Shown: one piece after another, positions 33,024 through 43,639 of the stretch | Numbering within the stretch: the first letter of the stretch is position 1 | How the letters are laid out: the number at the start of each line of letters is the position of its first letter | DNA from: Melitaea cinxia | Taxonomy: Eukaryota > Arthropoda > Insecta > Lepidoptera > Nymphalidae | Direction: 5' to 3' | Length of the DNA stretch: 64,000 nt | Assembly (NCBI RefSeq): GCF_905220565.1 | Contig: NC_059401.1 | Coordinates: forward strand, 17,728,766-17,792,765 | Program-made: the position numbers and the translations under genes | The notes under the pieces: model-generated | What the model was told of the DNA's origin: nothing | Seen by the model: the letters and a program-made list of their open reading frames with translations, nothing else | The model's database searches: none

Positions 33024-33343
33024 ACAAGCCTATTGGCGCAGTTTTTTTTCTCTTCCCCGGGGTTGCGAGTTCGATCCCGGACATGACAAACATTCGTATT
33101 TGTCATACAGACGTCTGGGTGTTTGTTCTCTTTGTTGGTCTCCCCACCGTGCCCCGAAGAATACGTTAAGCCGTCGGTCCCGATTGTTATTATGTACACT
33201 TGATAGTGATCGTTACCCATAGTAGGGAATATATCCGCCAACCCGCATTGAAGCAGCGTAGTAGATTAAGCTCTGATCCTTCTCCTACATGGGGAAAGAA
33301 GCCTATGACCAGCAGTGGGATATTACAGGCTAAAGCGTATATG
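33024..33343 (+). mobile_element. tRNA-headed SINE with RTE-like tail, near complete
   Basis: The head TATTGGCGCAG plus T run is followed by GGTTGCGAGTTCGATCCCGG (clear B box). The body carries TAAGCCGTCGGTCCCGATTG and ACCCATAGTAGGGAATATAT. The tail is GAAGCCTATGACCAGCAGTG, GGATATTACAGGCTAAAGCG. The T run probably interrupts the A-box region. Confidence 0.75.
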
Positions 33344-33364
33344 TATTTATCGAAAAAATATAAA

Positions 33365-33445
33365 GCTATATCAGTCGGCTGTTGCGTATAACACAAGCGT
33401 TAAGTTGCTTACCTTAGGAACAGGCGACCGTGTGTGGATGTTATA
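33365..33445 (+). repeat. SINE body fragment (CGGCTGTTGCGTATAACACA)
   Basis: TCGGCTGTTGCGTATAACAC, AAGTTGCTTACCTTAGGAAC and CGACCGTGTGTGG match 60268-60340, where the same segment lies inside a tRNA-headed SINE. Confidence 0.5.
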
Positions 33446-34970
33446 TCAAATAAAATATATATATTCTTTGCTTTGTAAAAAAAGTCTCAAATACCCAAAA
33501 AAATAATTCATAATAAAATTAAATTTTCTATTTATAGTTAAGATGTATGTATGGGCTTACTAGTAGTGCTCTTTTTCTTATTTTCAATTTCACTTTATGT
33601 GTACTTAATAAATAATTTTACGGTCAAAGAGTTTTTTGTTGATGCTAATATAAGTTAACATTATTTTGCATATTGCTTTAATTTTTCTTTCATAATTTTA
33701 GTGCATTTTAAATATTTTATGAGAACTATTTTGCACTCTACGTCATTGTCAAATCTGCGACGAATACAAACTTCGCGGCAAACTTCACAAAGTTCATAAT
33801 AGGAAAGTTGTCTCCGCTTCGAATCATTCAGGGTCTTTGTGAAAATTTCTGATTCGTTATCTGTGCTTCCGTGTAAAGCGTATTACAGTCTCAAAAGGAA
33901 TGGTGTATTTAAAGAAATATATTCATTTTATTTTTACGCAAAACTGAAATAAGAAATTTGGTCGGGGATTTTTTTTAAGTGGCTTGTGTTCGTTTGCCAA
34001 TAGCTTATACGTCTGCTCTTAGCTCACTGATCATTGCTAAGTAGGTAGTATATTATTATGTATATTACTTGGTCTAAATCTTTCCAGCCAGTAGCACTAC
34101 AATGGATAACATAATAAAATAATAAAAATAATCGCAGGTCTTTATGCAAACAAAGTATTCTTTCTGCGTTCTTAAATCGACATTAGAATATTAATATTAA
34201 CATTTACACTAATGTGTCACGAGTTCAACAAACAATTAGTAAATATTTTCTCTAAACGGCGATTGAACTCGCGTCGTTCGCGTTAGCTCATAAGGTAACC
34301 TGACAACCTGATTCTTCATCGTTATTACACTAGAACAGTTGTTTAGCTACGCTCGAAAAGCGATAGCCAATTAAGAATATAAGATTATTTATGAGGACGA
34401 ATTGTAATAGCCGTGTTTACCAATTAGATTGAACTGTATAACTTACTAAATAATACGTATTTAATAGAGTTACACAAAACACTGAAAAAGAATGACATGA
34501 AGAATGAATGATGAACCGGTCAATATATATTGAACTAATCACGAAAAAACAACAGACACGGCCGGGAATTTTTGTTTCATCATATACATATAGTAATAAA
34601 ACATCGAAATATGACAAAAGCATGTGTCATATCTTGTTGTTGAAACAATAATCATATTCATTATTATTGTTGTTTCCGTTTGTTACGAGATACAAACATC
34701 GGTACAACAGCGCGGTGTTAACGCAAATTTCATATTAACATAACGAGGTAACACGGCTTCGGGTTACGAGTATCTAAATATGTACGTGTTTATTCACATA
34801 CAACATGATAATTATAATAAATAATATTTAAACGCTTCACGCTCAGACCATGTTATACTCTGTCCACGTCCTTGTACTATTACTCTTGTTATTCTGTAGC
34901 TGGAATGGAATGGAATATAGTAGAAGTATAGTATTTATTGCAAGTAATTGTCACGTAGCAAAGTTAGGTA
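33446..34970. other. Mostly unassigned
   Basis: AT-rich. Around 34255-34300 the minus strand reads CGCGAGTTCAATCGCCG, a weak B-box-like match that may be a very old SINE head. No gene is recognised. Confidence 0.35.
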
Positions 34971-34973
34971 GCG

Positions 34974-35246
34974 TGAGGTAGGGCACAGCAGGAAATTTCC
35001 TGCCCGACTGGGGTAATACCTCGACCTTACAGAAGATCACTAAAGTAATAAAATAATTAATACTGTTTTCAAGCAATGTTGTATTCCTGTTGGTGAGCAA
35101 GGTGACCAGAGCTCCTAGGAGTAATTAGGGATAGGGTTACCAACGCGTTGCGATGCTTTTGGTGTTGCAGACGTCTATAAGTTACGGTAATCGCTTACCA
35201 TCAGGTGAGCCGTACACTTGTTTGCCGACATATAGTTACAATAAAA
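34974..35246 (+). mobile_element. SINE-like element, GAGGTAGGGCACAGCAGG family
   Basis: GTGAGGTAGGGCACAGCAGG, AGGTGACCAGAGCTCCTAGG, GCTTACCATCAGGTGAGCCG and TTGTTTGCCGACATA. A small deletion removes part of the 5' third. Confidence 0.7.
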
Positions 35247-35496
35247 AAACGTTCCTGTGATTGACAAATTTTAAGTTCTTCAATTTTCAAAGTTAGGTTG
35301 TTTTAAAACTTCGTGTTAAAAGTATAGAGTATTATTATATTTGTTAAAAGTTTGTCTATGGTATATTTGGAATAATATATTATGATTTGTTAAGATACAT
35401 GTGTATAAAAGTGTTAAGGAAAACTTCGTCTAAGTACAGTTGTGCAATTTAGTGCCTTTGCTTTCAATTTAGTGTTATTCGGTAGTGTAAGTATTC

Positions 35497-35995
35497 GTCT
35501 AAACCAGGGGTTCCCAAACTTATTTTGTCTACTGACCACTTTGAGAATAAATTATATTATAGTGCCCCCATTTTTTCACCAACTTAAAACCACTATAACT
35601 TCAAATTAAATTAATTATTGCGAGCTATATTAGCGGAGATTAAACATTAATTCTAAACAATACTTTTACTATAACCCGCAGGAATTAACTTGAGACCTGA
35701 ACGCAGTAGGTAGTACACAGCGGCGCTCAGGTCTCAAGTTAACTCTTACGGGCTACGCCTGCAAATGAGGACGATTATTGAAACGCAACTTTATAGTATT
35801 AAGACAGAGTATCTTTTATTCAAAATAAAACAAACATAATCGATTCTAATATAAAACTAATGTGAAGGATGATCTAAATCCCCCAAGCCTCTACACAACG
35901 CCAGCTTTTTTTTCTGGGTATCTTACCTAACCCTTTAGGTCTGCAGCGCCCACAAGGGGGCGTTATCGCCCACTTTGAGAAAGGCTGGTCTAAAC
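35497..35995 (+). mobile_element. hAT-type MITE with 8-bp target-site duplication
   Basis: GTCTAAAC at 35497-35504 and 35988-35995 is a perfect 8-bp target duplication. The element (35505-35987, 483 bp) starts CAGGGGTTCCCAAACTT and ends CACTTTGAGAAAGGCTG. Its ends are imperfect inverted repeats of the hAT type (CAGnnnTTnnCAAA). It has no transposase ORF, so it is non-autonomous. Near its right end is CGCCCACAAGGGGGCGTTAT. An internal imperfect 29-bp inverted repeat lies at 35672-35700 and 35727-35755. Confidence 0.85.
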
Positions 35996-35999
35996 TATA

Positions 36000-36284
36000 T
36001 ATACAGATTAGATCTATTGACATTGATTATTTCTATTGACACAGATATATAAAAAAAATTAATGTGACTCTTAGAAGAAAAATCAGTATTAATTACGTTT
36101 TCATAATTAACTATTTCTTTATCAATTATTTATGGTATGTTTATCAGTGAATCTCTCTTTTTGCTCTACTTTTGCTAGTTTTTATCACTTTTATGCTATT
36201 TTTACAAATATATTTTCTGTGAAAATGTAGATATTTGAAACAATTATTCATTTTCTGAAACAGTTCACAAATGATTCTAGCTTG
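36000..36284. other. No recognisable feature
   Basis: AT-rich flank of the hAT MITE. Confidence 0.4.
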
Positions 36285-36353
36285 CTTGAAAGCAGTATTA
36301 TTTAGCTGTGATCTTCTGTAAGGTCGAAGTGCTTCCCCAGTGGGCTTCTGAAG
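36285..36353 (-). repeat. Fragment of GAGGTAGGGCACAGCAGG family
   Basis: TTGAAAGCAGTATTATTTAG, CTGTGATCTTCTGTAAGGTC and GAAGTGCTTCCCCAGT are the antisense of the 5' third of the family. Confidence 0.65.
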
Positions 36354-36756
36354 ATTTTGATAAGGATAAGGATTTTACAAAGCATTTAATCAAGAAACAT
36401 TTAAACCAATTTTTAAAAAAATACTGTAGTACAAAGAAATTGTGTTTATTTAATTAAAAAGCCATGGAAATGGAAAATGTTTCGAACCGTATCTACTATT
36501 TTGCGCCTCGGACCCGACCATTTTCATTTTATAAATATTTAATTCCTTGATTGTCACTTGCGCTACCAAGACGAATGTAACGATCGCATATTTTATTTGA
36601 ATTGAATCTTTCGTTTGGTATTTACGAGAGAATATAGGGATGTATATAAATACACATATTAAAGAATAAGAAACACCAAACAATCTAAATTTATTTTCAT
36701 AATTTTTCAAATTTTACTATTTACGATATTTTTGTAGTTTACTTCTTTTGGCACAT

Positions 36757-36905
36757 TAGGGAAAAATGATGAGAGTAAATTTTTACGATGCGCGCGCACA
36801 CCGTCACGAAAAACCGACACCCTGAAGCTAGTCAACGAAGAAGAAGTTAGCAACTTCTTCTCACTTCAAGTTAGCTAGCCAATGAAGTATAGCTTCTTAC
36901 GTACG
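36757..36905 (+). repeat. Repeat block with GATGCGCGCGCACACCGTC
   Basis: TTAGGGAAAAATGATGAGAG, TACGATGCGCGCGCACACCG, ACCGACACCCTGAAGCTAG and AATGAAGTATAGCTTCTTAC recur at 55733-55845. This copy has an extra hairpin-forming stretch, GAAGAAGTTAGCAACTTCTTC (9-bp arms, 3-base loop). Confidence 0.7.
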
Positions 36906-36953
36906 TACATAATAACACACACGCTTTTTTATTTATTAATTATTGAACAAAAT

Positions 36954-37297
36954 GCTGTGTAGTTACGGCATCAAAGAGTATAGCCCCGCCTCTCTTCCCG
37001 TGGATATCATAAGAGGCGACTAAGGGATAACACAGTTCCACTACTACCTTGGAACTTAAAAAGCCGACCGATGGCGGGATAACCATCTAACTACTGGCAA
37101 TGAAATACAGAGGCCGTAGACGGGCAGCAGCGTCTTCGGTGCGACAAAGCCAGCCCTGCGGTCACCAACCTGCCTGCCCAGCGTGGTGACTATGGGCAAC
37201 ACATGAGTTCACGCCATTTATGGCGTGAACTTGTGGAGACCTATGTCCAGCAGTGGACTGTGATAGGCTGAAATGATGATGATGATGAATGATGAAC
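36954..37297 (+). mobile_element. RTE-tailed SINE, full length
   Basis: CTGTGTAGTTACGGCATCAA through CGGTCACCAACCTGCC to GAGACCTATGTCCAGCAGTG, GTGATAGGCTGAAATGATGA and a run of GATGATGA. The (TGA)n tail is the classical RTE-type ending, in contrast to the (TA)n at the RTE copy. Confidence 0.85.
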
Positions 37298-37299
37298 AA

Positions 37300-37711
37300 A
37301 ATACTTGGATAAATCAATAAAAAATGTATGCAAATAATGGACTTAGCGGTAAAAACATTATATCAACAAACACAGTAAAACAATTTGTGTCATAGTTCAA
37401 CCAACATATTTTACGGTTATACAACAATATGTCGCCAAAAATACAAAGTCAGAAACGACAGCCATTAATCAGAGGTAATCTTTACGGATAGCGGTCATGT
37501 GTCACGCTGCAGCGAAACTGAGTTTATTTGCCGAATACGACACATTGTCGTCTTGACTATGTGTCACGACTAAAGACACGTTTAAACAGAGGGAATGCAG
37601 CTGAAATTGCACGTGTAATGTTGAATTAACGTGGTGACAAGTAAATAGCTTAAGTAATGCTCTCTCGACACATAATTATTTGTTGTTTTGACTTTTTTTT
37701 AAATTAAATAT
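37300..37711. other. Unassigned; one member of a short repeat pair
   Basis: Bases 37580-37645 (AACAGAGGGAATGCAGCTGA, TTGCACGTGTAATG) resemble 23076-23137. No gene is seen. Confidence 0.35.
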
Positions 37712-37900
37712 ATAGACTAGCGCTTGACTGAGATCTCACCTGATGGTAAGTGAAGATGCAGCCTAAGGTGGTGCGCACTTGCCTAGAAGATGCCTATTCA
37801 CTCTTGATTTTAAGATACCCAAGTTAGTTGGTAAAGCGGAAGCCAGAAGGGCATCCCAAATGTTTGCGGTGCGTATTAGGAACGAGGTGTTTATCTTTAA
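37712..37900 (-). repeat. Repeat with antisense CACCTGATGGTAAGTGAAGA
   Basis: CTAGCGCTTGACTGAGATCT, CACCTGATGGTAAGTGAAGA, TGCAGCCTAAGGTGGTGCGC and ACTTGCCTAGAAGATGCCTA are the antisense of the family at 28432-28545, with a longer 5' part. Confidence 0.65.
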
Positions 37901-38072
37901 CGTGAATTATATTTGAAGAGTAACTGCGAAGTTTCTCGCCGATTCTTCTCTGCAGAATCTACATTCCGAATCGGTGGTAGCTTCATTTTTAACGATAGTT
38001 AATATTTTTCTTTGTTAGATGACGAGTCTAACGTGTTTTTAAGCCTATTTCAATAAAGTTATTTTTTATTTT
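37901..38072 (+). repeat. Dispersed repeat ending TTTCAATAAAGTTATTTT
   Basis: TAACTGCGAAGTTTCTCGCC, GATTCTTCTCTGCAGAATCT and CATTCCGAATCGGTGGTAGC are followed by a polyadenylation-like AATAAA. I recognise the sequence as a common lepidopteran retroposon 3' end, but cannot give its clade. Confidence 0.5.
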
Positions 38073-39275
38073 AATTAATTTTTTTTAAGAGCCCTTTTAA
38101 ATTATCTTTTTAAAGAGTTTATATTTCAATTAAAATATAAATTTATTTGAGAATCGAAAAGATACTTTTTAGTGAAATTATTTATTTAAAAGAAAATCTA
38201 TGTTTAAAATTTAAAATCAACATTCCTAATAACAATCCGCCGACGTTGAGGAGTACTAGAAAATTCGCTGGAGTGTTGTGTAAACAGTGGAAACCGCTGA
38301 CAGGCTGAGAATGGTTACCTCCGCGAGGAAACTTTCCCTTGCCGACGTAGGAATTGTTCTCCTCGAACTAGTGCACACTAGCGACTAACATTATCGATAT
38401 AATCAAAAATATTTCTTAAATAATTGCAATTTTGCAACATTATAATCAAATTTCTAATAATTTAGATAATAATTTAATTACTAACTTTCTTAATAATTTT
38501 GTTTGCCCCAAAAAAACGGCTTCAATACAACGTAGTAGATGAAAATAAAATTATAAATGTACTAATCGGATCTCGATCAAATTTAAATGGTACCATATAT
38601 CAAAGAATAATCATCGAAATCAGGCAGACACCAAGTCAAAACACACTAAACAGTCGAATTGATAACCTTTTCCTTCTTTTGGAGCCGATTAAAAGACCGC
38701 CTAATATAGCTCATAACTATACTTTTGTTCTTTGTTGTAATGTGCAGTGCAAAAATATGAAGATGTAATATAAGACTTTACACTATCAGATATATTAAGT
38801 CTACCTCTTTAGAAGCTAAACAGATGGATGTCGACTGTTTGCATTGGGACTTAGAGAAAATGCAGCATTGGTCCTTGGGGTGTAAGTGGTTCTATACGTG
38901 TTGCAATTCAAAATACTTCGCCGGGAGTAATGCCGGGAAAAATTGCATTCGTACCAAAATATTTGTTGAATACTCGTGACAGCGTGGTATTGTAAGTTTT
39001 CCATTTAACATAATAATTATTAATAATAAATAATAATAATATGTATTAATCCGGGAAATAAGAAAAGAAAGAAAGGAAAACCAACAAGAACCTGTTTCTA
39101 TTTGCAATTAAATTCAAGTGGACAATGACACGCATTACCTTTTTATTTAAAAAATATCCACCCAGTCGATTAAAAAAAACAAACTTGTGTATCTCCCTGA
39201 AAAGGAAAGTCACTCAGTTTTCTACGAAGTAATACTTCGTAACTGATTTTCAGTGACATCCAATTTTTTTATATT
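38073..39275. other. No recognised gene; degenerate repeat at about 38490-38790
   Basis: Bases 38495-38760 keep a vague likeness to the GTTTGCTAGCAAAC family (TTTGTTTGCCCCAAAAAAAC, ACAACGTAGTAGATGAAAAT). A GC-richer patch at 38230-38370 is unassigned. Confidence 0.35.
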
Positions 39276-39279
39276 TTTT

Positions 39280-39553
39280 TTTTATATCACTAGGTCGGCA
39301 AACAAGCGTACGCCTCACCTGGTGGTAAGCGATTACCGTAGCTTGTAGACGCCTGCAACGCCAGAAGCATCGCAAACGCGTTGCCGACCCAATCCCCAAT
39401 CCCCCCAGGAGCTCTGTTCACCTTACTCACCAACAAGAACACAATACTGTTTGAAAACAGTATTATTTAGCTGTGATCTTCTGTAAGGTCTAGGTACTAC
39501 CCCAGTCGGGCTGCTCCATATTTTGGCAGGACATTCCTGCTGTGCCCTTAATC
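39280..39553 (-). mobile_element. SINE-like element, GAGGTAGGGCACAGCAGG family, antisense
   Basis: Begins TTTTTTATATCACTAGGTCG and GCAAACAAGCGTACGCCTCA, CCTGGTGGTAAGCGATTACC follow. It ends GGCAGGACATTCCTGCTGTG. Near complete. Confidence 0.75.
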
Positions 39554-39932
39554 AGTTAATTTAAAGCAAATAATAAATAAAAATAATAATATGCTTAATA
39601 CTGTTTCAGGTACAACGGACAACCATAACTTAAATCTCAAAAAACATTTTCGTTGCTACCTTAGAAAATGAACATTCAAAGATTCTAAGCACAGAATTAA
39701 AAAGTACTGTAAAAAAAACCATCAAATCTAACCCAATTTGAAATGTAACTTTAAGAATGCCACTTTTAGAACCACATTGACCCAATTTTTTTAATTTATA
39801 TTTATTAGACCAATAGAATTTATAATATCACTAGCTATTGCCCGCGGTTTCATACGCGATAATTTGAGGAAAAATATAGCCTACAGCATTCCCATTAAAT
39901 GGGATATTTAACACAATAACTGTGTTTAGATG
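39554..39932. other. Unassigned with a short CTAGCTATTGCCCGCGG repeat at 39833
   Basis: ACTAGCTATTGCCCGCGGTT is the opening wording of a common lepidopteran repeat. Only about 100 bp are present. Confidence 0.4.
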
Positions 39933-40182
39933 AAAAAAATTAACAAATGCACTAGTCTTCACTGCGATTTTCGGGGGTTCCCCTCGATTAGATACGATTC
40001 TGGGATTCCACCATCAGATCCTGGTTTCCTTATCATGGTACTACTCTTGGGACATCTCCATTCCAACAAAAAAGAAGTATCAAAATCGGTTTATAAACGA
40101 CGAAGTTATTCCCAAACATACATAAAAATATATACATACGATCGAATTGAATAACCTCCACATTTTTTGTAGTCGTTAAAAA
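39933..40182 (+). repeat. GTTTGCTAGCAAAC-family repeat, 3' part
   Basis: TTAACAAATGCACTAGTCTT, CAGATCCTGGTTTCCTTATC, ATGGTACTACTCTTGGGACA and ATCGAATTGAATAACCTCC. The palindromic 5' end is missing. Confidence 0.6.
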
Positions 40183-40697
40183 GAACTTTTCAATTCGAGC
40201 CAGTACGTTCTAATATTAGCGCGTTTAAGCAAACAAACTTTCCACCTTTATAATATTAGTATAGCTACATAGATAACAATACTAATTTGTCTCTCTACAT
40301 CAACAACAAGACATATACTAGACATATACTCTCTGGTGTATATCTGTCCTCTAATTGGAACACTCGGAGCACGAGAGGAGCATATGTAACAGCTCCCTCA
40401 TTATACCAAACGAATACCAACGAACAATTTTCCCATTCCCTTCATACAATTATCTCAAAAAATATGTGACATTATAAATAATAACTTACTGATTTTATTT
40501 CGTATATACTATATGTATGTACTAACTATATTTAGTATGTGGTGTGGTGTTAAAAGAAATGTAGTGTGTGTTGACTTTTAAGTAGTCAAAGGTCACTATA
40601 TTGGTAATGTTTTATACACAGTACTCCTTATATAGAACTCAGACTACAATAGAATACTATAGTTATTTGTTACGAGCTTTACAGGTGGTAGTATATT
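40183..40697. other. No supported gene
   Basis: An open frame at 40287-40469 has a peptide ending in SLHTIISKNM, without a recognised domain. It could be the last codons of a LINE, but the evidence is too thin. Confidence 0.35.
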
Positions 40698-41047
40698 CGC
40701 GGTAATACATCATTACAGCCTATACAGTCCACTGCTGGACATAGGCCTCCACAAGTTTACGCCAAAAATAACGTGAACTCATGTGTTTTGCCCATAGTCA
40801 CCACGCTGGGCAGGCGGGTTGGTGACCGCAGTACTGGCTTTGTCGCACCGAAGACGCTGCTGCCCGTCTTCGGCCTGTGTATTTCAAAGCCAGCAGTTGG
40901 ATGGTTATCCCGCCACCGGTCGGCTTTTTAAGTTCCAAGGTGGTAGTGAAACTGTGATATCCCTTAGTCGCCTCTTACGACACCCACGGGAAGAGAGGGG
41001 GTGGCTAAATTCTTTAGTACCGTAGCCACACAGTACGCGGTAATACA
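40698..41047 (-). mobile_element. RTE-tailed SINE, antisense, with 12-bp target-site duplication
   Basis: CGCGGTAATACA occurs at 40698-40709 and 41036-41047, a perfect 12-bp target duplication. Between them lies a full antisense copy from CATTACAGCCTATACAGTCC (tail) to ACCGTAGCCACACAGT (head). The copy is the cleanest example for defining the family ends in this window. Confidence 0.9.
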
Positions 41048-41049
41048 AT

Positions 41050-41185
41050 TGTTTTCAATTACACCGACAAGTTAAACAACATAGGTAGGCGAAAAAATAA
41101 TTAAGTAACTGCGCGTAAAATACTGGTCAGATCTAGAAGAAATTTGAATGGGACTACGTGACAAGCATCAAGCTTTCACGTTTCA
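41050..41185 (+). repeat. GTTTGCTAGCAAAC-family repeat, 5' part
   Basis: TTTTCAATTACACCGACAAG, CAACATAGGTAGGCGAAAAA and TTTGAATGGGACTACGTGAC match the first third of the family. Confidence 0.55.
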
Positions 41186-41394
41186 CATAATATTAACGTT
41201 AATTATGATCGTTTAATATTTTGAATAGTGGCAGAAAATATATTTCTGGATTATTTTCAGAATAAACTCTGATACTGTAGACAAATACATATTTCATCAG
41301 TTTCGATAAACTTAGCAAAATAATTATTCTAACTAATTTAATTGAATAACAACGTTGAGCCGATAAAATATGGAAAATTTTAAGCCATTGAATC

Positions 41395-41497
41395 TATACT
41401 TATATTATAGAGCTAAAGAGTTTGTTTGTTTGTTTGTTTGAACGAGCTAATTTTGAAACTACTGGTCCGATTTGAAAAATTCTTTTAGTGTAAGATC
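41395..41497 (+). repeat. ACTTATATTATA...GAGTTTGTTTG repeat, 5' end
   Basis: Begins ATACTTATATTATAGAGCTA and (TTTG)n, then ACTACTGGTCCGATTTGAAA, AATTCTTTTAG. The same start recurs at 41498, so the 5' part is duplicated around the following insert. This wording is common in lepidopteran, probably Helitron-like, repeats. Confidence 0.6.
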
Positions 41498-41530
41498 TAT
41501 ACTTATATTATAAAGCTGAAGAGTTTTTTT

Positions 41531-41690
41531 GTCTGTCTGTCTGTCTGTCCGTCCGTCCGTCCGTCCGTCCGTCCGTCCGTCCGTCCGTCTGTCCGTCTGT
41601 CCGTCTGTCCGTCTGTCCGTCTGTCCGTCTGTCCGTCTGTCCGTCTGTCCGTCTGTCCGTCAGTCCGTCAGTCCGTCAGTCCGTCAGTCA
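41531..41690 (+). repeat. GTCT/GTCC/GTCA minisatellite
   Basis: Tetranucleotide units change in blocks. First (GTCT)n, then (GTCC)n, then the octamer (GTCCGTCT)n, and finally (GTCCGTCA)n. Confidence 0.95.
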
Positions 41691-41813
41691 ATTTAAAAGC
41701 AAAGTTTTATTTTTAAGATCGCTCAGTCGGAGCATCGGGTTGTTTTGGGTTCTTCGTGTTGGGTCGTTTTCACACGGTGCCCAGTTGCGATGCTCAGGTG
41801 CGATGGCCAGGTG

Positions 41814-41915
41814 GGAAAGTTTCGTAACAAGCTCCGGCTACCAATTCGAGACGTGGGAATGTTTCGAAACAAACTCCGGTCAGCAAATCCTGGTGTAGAG
41901 CGTTTCGTAACATGT
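41814..41915 (+). repeat. 42-bp tandem repeat encoding FRNKLR
   Basis: TTTCGTAACAAGCTCCGG (41820), TTTCGAAACAAACTCCGG (41862) and TTTCGTAACATG (41903) recur with a period of 41-42 bp. In the frame 41745-41963 this reads FRNKLRLPIRDVGM, FRNKLRSANPGVER, F. No known protein is recognised. Confidence 0.65.
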
Positions 41916-42165
41916 TTGTTTGTTTGTTTGTTTGTTCGTTTGTTTACTTGTTTGTTTGTTTGAACGCGCTTATCTCAGAAACTACTGGTCCGATTTGAAA
42001 AATTCTTTTAGTTTTAGATAGCCCATTTATTGAGGAAGGTTATAGGCTATATATCATCACGCTAAAAGTAAAAGGAGCGGAGCACCAATGAATAATGTTT
42101 CAAAATCGGGCGTTATTTTTTCCTTTTGAGAGCTTCCGCTGCGTGCGCTATGAAAACATTTCGCA

Positions 42166-42556
42166 AAAATCATGTAAGACAGAATTGACTCTCTTTAAAA
42201 GTTCTAAATAAAAATCCGCGACAGCATATATTTATCTTTTAAGGTTGGCTCACTATAATCTTTTTTATGCTAACCAAGTTTGTTCTAAAATAATGTATTA
42301 TTTGCAAAGATGTTTTTATAAACCTGATATTAATCCTTATCTAAATAAATACGTTATTCACCACAAATTTTAATTTAAAACAAAATAGCCTGTTACATAA
42401 TTCAATTTCAATATCAGTGTCTCAGGAGATATCGCAGTTTAAAAATAACATCGCAGCAAAATAGTGATCAAGTATTGTGCGCCCATCTGTTCTACGCAGA
42501 CGAAGTCGCGCGCAGTAGCTAGTCGTAACTATAATTGTCAGACTTTTATTAATTAC
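42166..42556. other. No recognisable feature
   Basis: AT-rich, with no gene recognised. Confidence 0.35.
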
Positions 42557-42765
42557 TAGCTGTCCCCGCAAACGTTGTTTTACCATAGATTTTATCAACC
42601 TTCTCGACCCCCCCCCCCCCTATAACTTAGGAGTATGAAAAAAAGATGTTCAATTCTCAGACCTACCCGATATGCACACAAAATTTCATAAGAATCGGTC
42701 AAGCCGTTTCGGAGGAGTGTAACTACAAACTCCGCGACACGAGAATTTTATATATTAGATTTAGT
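42557..42765 (+). repeat. Dispersed CTAGCTGTCCCCGCAAACG repeat
   Basis: ACTAGCTGTCCCCGCAAACG starts it. A poly-C run of 12 follows (about 42609-42620), then AAGAATCGGTCAAGCCGTTT and ATATATTAGAT at the end. It is related in layout to 1251-1515. Confidence 0.6.
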
Positions 42766-43045
42766 TGTAAAGCTTTTATGTTAACTATTTATTAATGAAT
42801 TTATATTGTGATGTCATTGTAACAATACATTCATGCCCTTATTCAATGACAAAGTCGTCTAATGACTCTGTCTATCTACAGAAGATGTGTTTCCCCGAAA
42901 ATTGTGGTATGATTCCACATATAACACATACGCTAGCTTTCTGACGTAATTATAATGAATGTTCTAACCAATGGTTGGTTCTTCCGTTCCAATTTCATTT
43001 CAGTTGAAAATAATTTTACCACATTTCTAGAATTTACAAAAATTA
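42766..43045. other. No recognisable feature
   Basis: AT-rich spacer. Confidence 0.4.
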
Positions 43046-43200
43046 ATACTAATATTATAAAGCTGAAGGGTTTGTTTGTTTATTAAAACGCGTTCATCTC
43101 ACAAAAATAATGATTCAAATTGAAAAACTCGTTTTGTGTTAGCTAGCCCATTTACTGATGAAGGATTATTGGCTATTTATTCCTCAAATCAACGCATGCT
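43046..43200 (+). repeat. ACTAATATTATAAAGCTGAA repeat fragment
   Basis: ACTAATATTATAAAGCTGAA, GGGTTTGTTTGTTTATTAAA and TAGCCCATTTACTGATGAAG match the family at 41395 and 41498 with changes. Confidence 0.55.
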
Positions 43201-43317
43201 ACTTATTGAATAATTTAATGCTACTTATTGAATAATTTATACTTTTATTTTTTATTTATTGGCGCTACTTAGTAGCCAAGTAAGCAAGCAGCAAAAAATA
43301 CTCTGTAAATAAAATAT

Positions 43318-43528
43318 CGCTCGCTTCAGCTTGTAATACCCCACTGATGGGCGTATGCCTCTTTCCCCATGTAGGAGAAGGATCAGAGCTTAATCCACCG
43401 CGCTGCTCCAATGCTAATTAGCGGATATATTCCCTACTATGAGTAACGATCGCTATCAGGTGTACATGATAACAACCGGGACCCACGACTTAACGTGCTC
43501 TCCGGTGCGCGGTCGGGATACCCCACAT
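43318..43528 (-). mobile_element. tRNA-headed SINE with RTE-like tail, 3' portion
   Basis: CGCTTCAGCTTGTAATACCC, TTTCCCCATGTAGGAGAAGG, GTAACGATCGCTATCAGGTG and ACAACCGGGACCCACGACTT. The head is absent. Confidence 0.75.
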
Positions 43529-43639
43529 AGTAAATAAAATAAAAAGAGCTATTTAAAAATAGCTTACTACCAAATGAAAAATATATTTGTAGGTATATAT
43601 AGGAACTCGCGACGTTGCGAGTGAATAAGTTACTTCTAG

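Larger units (their letters stand above)
41498..42165 (+). repeat. ACTTATATTATA...GAGTTTG repeat with minisatellite and captured segment
   Basis: Starts TATACTTATATTATAAAGCT, GAAGAG. A GTCY minisatellite (41531-41690) and a GC-richer segment (41700-41910) follow. Then the family body resumes with (TTTG)n and ACTACTGGTCCGATTTGAAA at 41980-41999, and continues to GGAGCGGAGCACCAATGAAT. Helitron-like capture of foreign DNA is one explanation. Confidence 0.55.
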
